From Megalonaias nervosa (lineage: Eukaryota; Mollusca; Bivalvia; Unionida; Unionidae), in assembly GCA_016617855.1 (NCBI GenBank), contig JAECUM010003682.1:1-64000 (forward strand): a DNA stretch of 64,000 nucleotides, given 5' to 3'. The notes beneath the pieces were generated by a model. That model saw only the letters and a list, made by a program, of their open reading frames with translations. It was not told the origin of the DNA and searched no databases. The position numbers and the translations under genes were made by a program. Of this stretch, positions 57,201 through 64,000 are shown piece by piece (position 1 is the stretch's first letter; the number at the start of each line of letters is the position of its first letter).

Positions 57201-57223
57201 AAAATTGCATTTTTTATGAAATT

Positions 57224-57380
57224 CAGATTTTCTCAATTTGATGGGTAAGTTACGTAACAAAATTGTGACTTTGATCAGATTTTCTAAATTTGACGGGCAA
57301 GTTACCTAACAAAATTGTGACTTTGATCAGATTTTCTAAATTTGACGGGTAATATACCCATCAAAATCGCGAATTCAGTC
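57224..57380. repeat. 52-bp direct repeat, three copies
   Basis: Units starting at 57224, 57276 and 57328, with CAGATTTTCTAAATTTGACG and AAAATTGTGACTTTGAT. The third copy diverges at its end. Lies 70-220 bp before the ATG at 57448. Confidence 0.9.
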
Positions 57381-57447
57381 AGATTCTCTCAAATATTTTT
57401 TTATTATTAAGAAATATATTTTTATTTAAACAAATATTTGTTATATA

Positions 57448-57945
57448 ATGAATCATGAAAATATTAATGCTATTATTGCTGCTATTAAGCAATTACAACA
57501 CAGCGGTATAAAAATATCTGATGAGCTTGATCCTGAAAAAATATTGAGTGATTTTGAATCATTACAATTTCAAAAGTCAGAAAATAGATATACGCAGCCC
57601 TCCGTTTATAGATTCATAAAGTTGATCCAGCAGGCGATGTTACGATCGCTGGCAGCAATCACGGATACGCAAGTGAAATTATTTGTTCCTCTTTCACGGG
57701 CCATCGAAAAGGTTAGGTCGGAATTATCTCACGAATACGAAACGAAAAGAATTGTACACGCTCGTATAAAACAGTTGAGAGATATTATGTCGATGACGGA
57801 GTCATTGAATGAAGTTGCGGAAGAGTTACTGGCGAAAGATAAGGACGAGTGTGACTCTAATCATAGTGAAAGTGACTGTAGTGACGTTGACAACGAAACC
57901 AATAGTGCCACCTGTAACGTTGTACCAGGTAAACAAGAGGGATAA
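57448..57945 (+). CDS. Element C coiled-coil protein with acidic tail
   Basis: Intact 165-codon frame, ATG directly preceded by GTTATATA. Mostly helical; the last 40 residues are acidic and Cys/Ser-rich (DKDECDSNHSESDCSDVDNE). No family recognised. A similar acidic tail is seen in the remnant at 39.4 kb. It is convergent with the penton-like gene across the hairpin at 58051-58134. Confidence 0.55.
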   Translation: MNHENINAIIAAIKQLQHSGIKISDELDPEKILSDFESLQFQKSENRYTQPSVYRFIKLIQQAMLRSLAAITDTQVKLFVPLSRAIEKVRSELSHEYETKRIVHARIKQLRDIMSMTESLNEVAEELLAKDKDECDSNHSESDCSDVDNETNSATCNVVPGKQEG

Positions 57946-58050
57946 TTCGTTTCTGACTACAGTAAAAACAAATAATTCATTAATAGATTTTTATGTGGAT
58001 TCAGTATCATGATCAAACATACTAAACCACCGTGTTCACTTTTGTAAACT

Positions 58051-58134
58051 TTTGTCTGAATTTGATAACTGATCTCCACATTTTCCATAATAATAATGAT
58101 GATATGTGGTGATCAGTTATCAAATTCAGACAAA
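58051..58134. repeat. 31-bp inverted repeat hairpin between convergent genes
   Basis: Arms 58051-58081 and 58104-58134 are complementary at 30 of 31 positions around a 22-base AT-rich loop, followed by a T run. It lies between the ends of the plus-strand 57448 gene and the minus-strand penton-like gene. It may serve as a shared 3'-end signal or a replication structure. Confidence 0.9.
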
Positions 58135-58182
58135 TTTTTTTTTTGCTTCGTGTTTTCTACGAACGCACATACAGGTTTATAT

Positions 58183-59642
58183 TTAATATTTCTGACCTAA
58201 GATCGAGCAAGTGGCCAGTCTGGTCAGTAAGTTTGAAATGTATCCGCGATAAGAGTGGATTATGACATTTAGATAAACAACATTGATTGGTTCTGATACA
58301 ATCAAATAGCCTGGGGGTACTTGAGGTGTAAATGAATATAGAATGTATCCTTGTTGGGCCTGATTGGATTTTTCAGCGTCAACTTGATAACTACCGTCAA
58401 TGACATCACACACTAGATTGACAGCCATCGTTGATGGGATATTGACGATGCCCGGTGATATATGGCGACCTTCACCGTATGAATCGTTGTTGTATCGGAG
58501 GATATTCGGTGGTGGTGCTATTTTTTCCACGATTCGAGGATTCTAGGAAAGTAATTATCGATAACATCCGTGAGTCTCTGTTTTAATCTACTTGAATCTA
58601 GTTTTGGTATTGTAAATGTTGAGATTTTTTCTTTGGTTGTTCCATAATAATCAAGAAAAGTTTTCATGAAACGTGCTCCTGGAAGTAATTTATCTTGTTC
58701 AAGCATTTTTAAGATAAAAGTTCGATTAATGATGTACATATCTGATCTGAGTTTATTTAAATGTTGTATTGTTTCAATGATATTTTTTTGTGTCCTCCTC
58801 GTAGATTTGTGATAACGATAAAAATAGATTTTTTAAATCATTGATTTTATTATTGTGTTCAAAGTCAATTAAAGCAACATATCCATCGATCGGTTCTTCA
58901 TAGGGAACTTCAACGGGTCTAAAATTGTCGTATATAATCTGTCTTGTTACTGTATCACGTTTAACGTCGGTTATAGAAGCATGACCATAACGAGGAAGCC
59001 ATGTTCCATCGGTATCAGTATAATCTTTTCCGTCCAACCAATCAAGTCTATAAGGAACACCAGGAATTCCATTGAGATAAGCGTCCGGTTTTTTATGTAT
59101 TTTTTTTTTTCTGTTGTAAGAAATTCATTTAGTTGTGGTTCTTGCGGACCTTCATAAACCGGTGAAATCTCTGGCCAACCTAACACAGATCTAATCGAAC
59201 TCTGATATATATCTACAGCGTAATCCGGAGAATTTATTTCAATGGCAGATGACAGCGTTGGTTCGTGAACAGTAATGGCTATCTTTGATTCTTTTCTTGT
59301 AATAGATTTAGTTCTGCGTTGGAATTCTTCATTGATCTGTTCTATTTGATAACTGCTAGTTGGAATACTGACTACTTGCCAATCAGGAGTTCCATCGGGT
59401 TTATTTTTATTTGCAAATGCTAATGAATTATTTGGTTGTAGTCCACCGAATGATTTTGACCTAATATTTGGCCAACTATAATAAACCCGTAATTGCGCTG
59501 ATGCAATTTCTTTTGCTGGAATTGCGGTCGGAAAATTAATACTGAATTCAGGATTAGTTGAACTCGCTGATATCATTGTGGTTCTTACCGGAGCAGTATT
59601 AGTGACGATCTGTTGTAATAATTCCAATGACGTTGTCATTAT
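58183..59642 (-). pseudogene. Element C penton-like minor capsid protein
   Basis: Starts MTTSLELLQQIV at 59642, with ATG preceded by AATAATA. Segments: STNPEFSINFPTAIPAKEIA, AQLRVYYSWPNIRSKSF, SSYQIEQINEEF, SVLGWPEISPVYEG. After shifts near 59110 and 58780 it continues as WLDGKDYTDTDGTWLPRYG and PPGYLIVSEPINVVYLNV. Beta-rich pattern and position suggest the single-jelly-roll penton-type protein of Polintons. The last part (58183-58739) could be a separate gene. Confidence 0.55.
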
Positions 59643-60137
59643 TATTTTATTGTTCTCTAAATTATTTATTTCCGTGATCGAATTACCCGTGGCATCGCTA
59701 CGGTTAAATACTTCATTGTAGATCTTTATTATAATACTCAATTCTTCATCAGATATTATTCCATCGTTGAGCGACGAAGAAATCATCGACGATAATTTGG
59801 AATATGCTACAGTTGCAGTATGTAATTTTCTCGTGTACTCGTTCAATTTTTTATTTGTGCATGTATCTATCTTTTTCGCGATAATATTGAATATTCCAGC
59901 GATCGTGGTTGACGATGAAACGACGATTGTTACAACGATCGGCGCTGTCATCGTCAACGTTGATAATACTACGCCGGTTCCAGCAACAATCGCGGAAACC
60001 GAATAAACGATGATATCAACGACAACCGCACATCTACGATATTTTTTTATTTTTGCTGTATAATCATCGATGATGGTTTTTAGTTTATTCTGCCATGTTG
60101 TTACTTGATCGTATCTGTATCGCTGAACGTCTATCAT
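59643..60137 (-). CDS. Element C two-segment membrane protein
   Basis: ATG at 60137 preceded by CAGTATA. A basic N-terminal helix is followed by hydrophobic segments (VVVDIIVYSVSAIVAGTGVV; VVTIVVSSSTTIAGIFNII), then an amphipathic helix ending near residue 160. In this copy the frame runs without a stop into the penton-like gene (ORF to 58971). In element B a stop separates them. Probably virion or host-membrane associated; function unknown. Confidence 0.55.
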
Positions 60138-60146
60138 TATACTGTA

Positions 60147-61142
60147 TTAAGTAATTAATTGTGGTGTTTCAGCTACAAATTCTATGCACCACCAATACGA
60201 CGCTGTGGTTATTTTTTTATCGGATGGTTCCAGTATAAATATTTCTTCGTTATCTTTTTTTAATATAATAGACACAATTCCAGAAAAATTATCGGTTGAA
60301 TGACGCCATGGAAATGTAGTAAATATCCTGAATTTTGCAGAACTAAATACGGACAGCATGTACACACCAGTGACCTCCGCGGTATGTCTGATAGTGTTAT
60401 TTTGCGGTGTCCATGTTGATGATCCTGATGATACTGTGTACACGATATTGCTAATTTGTTTGTGTGGAATTTTAACGATATTAGTTTTATTGATGATATT
60501 AGGAATTCCACTGATAATATCGTTGATTCTTGCATTTATATCGGTGAGATTTATGTCAACGGTTGGTGGACTTCCAAAAAATTCATTAATGGTTCTGTTT
60601 ACGTTTCTGCGGAAATTCAGAAACAGTTGTACTTGATTAGTAAAATCAGTTTTGAGTGTGGTCATTCCATCTTTGATTGTAGTTAACGAAGTTGTCACTG
60701 GAATTTCCTTATCATCGACATATTTCTTCATTGCAGCGTCGAGATTATCTGTTGGTTCTCCCACGTTAGCAATTTTATTATTATTCATGTTGAGAGCGCC
60801 GTGCATGGTATCACGGAATGTTGACAACCTATCATTGATCGACACTGCAGTAATACCACTTGGAACAAGTTTGCCTTCTCTGTCATATACAGCAAAAAGA
60901 CCTTCTCGCGATAATCGACTACGAATAATAATATCGTTGATTGAAATATTACTCGTCTTCAATTTTCCTTCACGGTTTTGAAATATAACAAGTTCGTTTG
61001 GATCAACGTTGGCAAGATTGTGCAGGTCAGATAATTCATCATTGATCTGTTTTGTTACTCGCTTGAGTAAATCTTAATCTGATGCTTGTTGAGTTCCGAA
61101 CATTGTTCGGGCTTTAGCTAATCTTCCGTAAATATCTACCAT
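60147..61142 (-). pseudogene. Element C fibre-like protein with phage-tail-fibre motif
   Basis: Start MVDIYGRLAKARTMFG at 61142; in-frame TAA near 61075, then open to 60147. The middle contains ALNMNNNKIANVGEPTD followed by LDAAMKKYVDD, the GNKI.NL..P....DA..K.YVD signature of phage tail fibres. Coiled-coil-like linkers follow, then a beta-rich C-terminal domain (about 110 residues) ending FVAETPQLIT. Likely a trimeric attachment fibre. Confidence 0.7.
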
Positions 61143-61149
61143 TATTTGA

Positions 61150-61608
61150 TTAGCGATTATTTAAAACAGAACTCGTATATTCGTGTACAGCTTTATGAAG
61201 TGGTTCCGCTGATCTTGATACAGCATTAAGTACTGCTAGTGCTTCACGACCACATATTGGTGGATCCGTTAATGTTTGTGTTGGTAACGTTGAATACCAG
61301 ATCGGAATGTTGCCACCGACAGAATCACCAGTGACATACTTTAAAAATTCTTTTGGTGGTGCTAGTCCATACGAATCAAAATAAATAATTCCACGTGGAT
61401 CAATCGCGTAAGCAACCCAATGAGTACCACAGCCGGAGTTTTTATCGAGGTTGATTATTCCGGTTTCAACGTTGTTTGGTTTGTGTGGTAATTGATCACG
61501 CATAAAAACACCTCTGAAATTTTTTATATTTAATCGCATAGCAGCATTGAGTAAATCAAAATTGGACAACGGGAAAATCAGCGAGTCCCTGGAATTCTTA
61601 ATCCGCAT
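61150..61608 (-). CDS. Element C adenain-like cysteine protease
   Basis: FRGVFMRDQLP, GIINLDKNSGCGTHWVAY (catalytic His), IIYFDSYGLAPPKEF (Asp) and DPPICGREAL (Cys) are in adenain order. About 150 residues; the native start may be MRLNIKNF within this frame. The 5' end overlaps the pVI-like gene by about 30 bp. Expected to process virion proteins. Confidence 0.88.
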   Translation of the reverse strand: MRIKNSRDSLIFPLSNFDLLNAAMRLNIKNFRGVFMRDQLPHKPNNVETGIINLDKNSGCGTHWVAYAIDPRGIIYFDSYGLAPPKEFLKYVTGDSVGGNIPIWYSTLPTQTLTDPPICGREALAVLNAVSRSAEPLHKAVHEYTSSVLNNR

Positions 61609-62042
61609 CCGTATTGAGTTCCTGGAAGTCTCAGACCTAGACCTGTTCGGGTTCGTCTTCTTTTTTTCAATCCTTTCCCTGTTGCTTTCTTTGATGCCAT
61701 TCCAGCAGCTGTTCCAACTGCACCTAACACAGCTGCTTTTGCAACAGCTGGGGCTGCAGCGGCTATTATTCCTGGAATAGCTGCAAGAAGTGGAAATATA
61801 CCACCGGTCTTAGCAATGTTTTTGATGGCACCCGCAGAAAGATTTACGCGTATACCGGTCTTTGATTGTTTGGCTTCATTAAAATGACTGAGCTGGCGTT
61901 CTGTCAGTGATAGTTTATTCGGACCACCTACGATTTGTTCTTGCGCTAGTGATATTTTTGCTCCACATTTTTTCGCTGATGCCGACTGCAGTTTTTTAAT
62001 CTGACCAGGACTCAGACTGACACTAACATGATGATATGACAT
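61578..62042 (-). CDS. Element C pVI-like membrane-active virion protein
   Basis: Intact 154-codon frame: MSYHHVSVSLSPGQIKKL, a second VNLSAGAIKNIAK repeat, then GGIFPLLAAIPGII and a long Ala/Gly hydrophobic stretch, a basic KKRRRTRTG and a GLGLRLPGTQYG tail. Hydrophobic-basic arrangement and position between capsid and protease suit a pVI/pX-type minor protein. Missing from element B. Confidence 0.6.
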   Translation of the reverse strand: MSYHHVSVSLSPGQIKKLQSASAKKCGAKISLAQEQIVGGPNKLSLTERQLSHFNEAKQSKTGIRVNLSAGAIKNIAKTGGIFPLLAAIPGIIAAAAPAVAKAAVLGAVGTAAGMASKKATGKGLKKRRRTRTGLGLRLPGTQYGCGLRIPGTR

Positions 62043-62106
62043 TTATGATATATTTCTGACTTCTAAATTAACGCTTACATGTTTTCTACTGGCGCATCAA
62101 TAACTC

Positions 62107-63450
62107 TCATTCGTCCACCAACACCTTCAAGTAGCATCGTCTTATCACTGAGTATAACGGCGATTGCTCTGTAATTGGCAATAGCTCCTCTTGTAACACG
62201 AGCTCGAAATGTATGTCAACGACGGACTGTCTAAACAAATCCAAATATTCAAGCGAAAAATAATAAATCGGGTACATCGTTGTAAAATCTAGCTGTGATA
62301 TTTGTAAACCAGTATCAACACTTTGATCACGCCCCATAAAAAACATCAATCGATGATATGCACGCGCCACATGATTTTGCTCGAAATTCAACAAAATATC
62401 CTCCGATGGTTCTTGATGTCCGTTTATTCTTAATGAAACCTCGGAAACACCGAGTTTGTCAAATATCATAATACTACGCGTTTGATCATTTACTCGTGCA
62501 GCATCTTGAAGTGCAACGAATATATGTCGCGGCGCAAAGATACCCTGTTGTGATGCTATCTGCCATGTAAATAAACCATTAATTGCACTTTGAACAGCAT
62601 CTGTGGTTGTTGTTAACCATGATGGCGTCGACTTGCCGCCGCTGCCCATGAAAGCGAGTAACCGATCTTCTTCTAGTATCGTTGGAGTCATTACTGGCAT
62701 CCACAATGAAAGTTTTGTTAGTATTACTTTACCAGCATCACCAGCAGGTCGCCATATTGCATCATCGTCGGTTGCTTTTCGTACGAGTACAATTGTATGT
62801 TTGGCCCTGAAAATAAGTTTTCTAATGTGTCTGCAGAATCCAAAAATATGTGATAGTGGAATCGCGCAAGAAAATCTTCTGCTTCCACCCTGCAACATTG
62901 CTCGACGTGATCTAAATCCTAAGTTGAAATCTGGATCGACATTAATAATCATACTTTGCACATCCCGTTCGGCATTTCTAGCAAAGTTTCTTGGTCATCC
63001 TATTTCATACTGATTATATTCAGGATGATCAGAAGTATCCTTGGTAAATATCATTGATGGACCAGCTGATCTTGAATAATGGTAGCTGTATCTTGCAAGG
63101 CCAAGTATCGTCGTGGCAACGTCAGCATCTTTTTGAATCGATTCAATATTTCTTTCGTCGATCATGTACGTGGCGCTGTCGAACAACGCCATGATGCCAT
63201 TATTAACAAAACCAACACTAATATCAGCTCCATATTCAGTATTATCTGCTTTTCAAATTTTACCTTCTACTTTGATGAATGCTTCAGCGGGTAAGAAATA
63301 TCTACTTGTATCTTGAACCTGTAATTCGATTCGTCCACGCTGATTTGGCTGTCGTGCTTCGTAAGAATAATATTGATGATCACGTACTGATTCATCTTTG
63401 AGAACTGGTGCGTCCATGTCGAATGCGGGATCAGATATGCGTTTGAACAT
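62107..63450 (-). pseudogene. Element C major capsid protein (hexon-like)
   Basis: Frames 63253-63450, 62995-63192 and 62107-62961 align end to end with the element B capsid gene. Key segments are IPLSHIFGFCRHIRKLIFRAKHT, VLVRKATDDDAIW, SLWMPVMTPT and IYYFSLEYLDLFRQSVVDIHF. At least three lesions. It starts MFKRISDPAFDMDAPVL. Expected double jelly-roll capsid; fold not checked. Confidence 0.85.
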
Positions 63451-63464
63451 CCTTGTTATGTTTG

Positions 63465-63899
63465 TTATCGTTTAACACGAAAACCACTTCCGGTTACCAG
63501 ACTAGCGGTTATATTTTTTTCTTTTTCACCAGCCAATGACGCTAAGTTTTGATTTACGGCTTGATTTATTATTTTACTAACGTTTGCAGGCATCACTTCA
63601 GTGCTGGGTAATTTTACTGGCTGAGGTTTTCGTCGTATTAATCGTGCTAGTCTGTCTTTGATTGCAGAGAATGCTTTACTTGCGACGTCGCCGGCAGCAC
63701 TAATACCTTTTTCACGAACAACGTCAACAGCTTTCATGCCTAGTTGCTTTGCAATCGGTATTGCTTTTGGGGCTATCCTTCTAAATAAACCCTGAACAAC
63801 ATCGCCGAGTCCCTCTCCGTAAAATGTTTTATATGTAGGTAATCTCGAATTTATCACCCTGACCATAGTTGGTCCACATTGAGCAACATGTATGATCAT
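63465..63899 (-). CDS. Element C pX-like basic virion protein
   Basis: Intact 144-codon frame: RVINSRLPTYKTFYGEGLGDVV, GLFRRIAPKAIPIAKQLG, VREKGISAAGDVASKAFSAI, RLARLIRRKPQPVKLP and a GSGFRVKR end. Gly/Ala-rich helices with basic clusters. Similar to the element B copy. Likely DNA- or membrane-associated minor virion protein. Confidence 0.6.
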   Translation of the reverse strand: MIIHVAQCGPTMVRVINSRLPTYKTFYGEGLGDVVQGLFRRIAPKAIPIAKQLGMKAVDVVREKGISAAGDVASKAFSAIKDRLARLIRRKPQPVKLPSTEVMPANVSKIINQAVNQNLASLAGEKEKNITASLVTGSGFRVKR

Positions 63900-63926
63900 C
63901 TTATTATAGTAATTATATCTAACTGT

Positions 63927-64000
63927 TTAATCACTGTGATAATCATCGGCGATTTCATTAATGAGGAACCGATACACGTTAATATCCATGATACCACTTG
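63927..64000 (-). CDS. Element C ORF1, 3' end only
   Basis: Matches the last codons of the element B gene at 28031-28990 (ADDYHSD end, stop at 63927-63929). Cut by the window edge. Confidence 0.6.
   Translation of the reverse strand, partial: SGIMDINVYRFLINEIADDYHSD

Larger units (their letters stand above)
49125..64000. mobile_element. Element C: Polinton/adintovirus-like element, partial
   Basis: Contains the full set ATPase, PLA2, integrase, HNH, polymerase-helicase, zinc ribbon, endonuclease, minor capsid, membrane, fibre, protease, pVI-like, capsid and pX-like genes, inverted relative to element B. The right end lies beyond the window. The left end is not identifiable because no copy of the element B terminal repeat is visible before 49125. 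Start is set at the ATPase stop. Confidence 0.85.

Noticed and set aside
1..64000. CRISPR arrays or prokaryotic operons
   Set aside because: No repeat-spacer regularity, no ribosome-binding sites and clear eukaryotic splicing. The tandem arrays lack unique spacers.

Overview
The window looks like nuclear DNA of a lophotrochozoan, most likely a mollusc. It has split host exons with canonical splice sites, tRNA-derived SINEs with a molluscan-style 3' body, a decayed non-LTR retrotransposon, many microsatellites and minisatellites, and large virus-like DNA elements. No prokaryotic features are seen. Organism assignment is inference.

Host gene. Six plus-strand exons (6944-7082, 12445-12485, 41566-41700, 42624-42727, 43262-43422, 46583-46767) join in compatible phase into a 254-codon frame. 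The product matches the zinc-ribbon antiviral protein Shiftless (SHFL; C19orf66/RyDEN), the vertebrate inhibitor of programmed -1 ribosomal frameshifting. Its introns carry a LINE relic (about 8340-11520) and a whole nest of endogenous viral elements.

Element A (12741-38894). This is a Maverick/Polinton in the second intron, with roughly 475-480 bp terminal inverted repeats (TIRs), AG...CT ends and an exact 6-bp target duplication, CATGGG. Its left half keeps a broken protein-primed family-B DNA polymerase, an FtsK/HerA-type packaging ATPase, an adenain-type protease, a minus-strand CCHC zinc-knuckle protein and several small proteins. No integrase or capsid gene of its own was found. Many genes have a TATA box 30-65 bp before the ATG.

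Element B (27756-37640). A second element of about 9.9 kb is nested in A, with about 246 bp TIRs and a 5-bp duplication (CTCCG/TTCCG). It carries broken genes for capsid, pX-like, fibre-like, penton-like, polymerase-helicase, HNH, integrase, phospholipase A2 and ATPase proteins. It looks like an internal-deletion derivative of element C.

Element C (about 49.1 kb to beyond the window end). A longer relative of B lies downstream of SHFL in the opposite orientation. Gene order along the plus axis is ATPase(-), PLA2(+), integrase(+), HNH(-), polymerase-helicase(-), zinc ribbon(+), NUMOD/HNH endonuclease(+), AT-rich repeats, coiled-coil protein(+), 31-bp-arm hairpin, penton-like(-), membrane protein(-), fibre-like(-), protease(-), pVI-like(-), major capsid(-), pX-like(-), ORF1(-). 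The 1075-codon polymerase-helicase frame is uninterrupted while most neighbours are broken. B and C form a Polinton/adintovirus-like lineage with an unusual polymerase-SF1 helicase-HNH replication protein, a parvovirus-type PLA2 and a phage-tail-fibre-like attachment protein. A further decayed relative lies at about 39.2-41.2 kb.

All assignments come from reading motifs; no database search was run.
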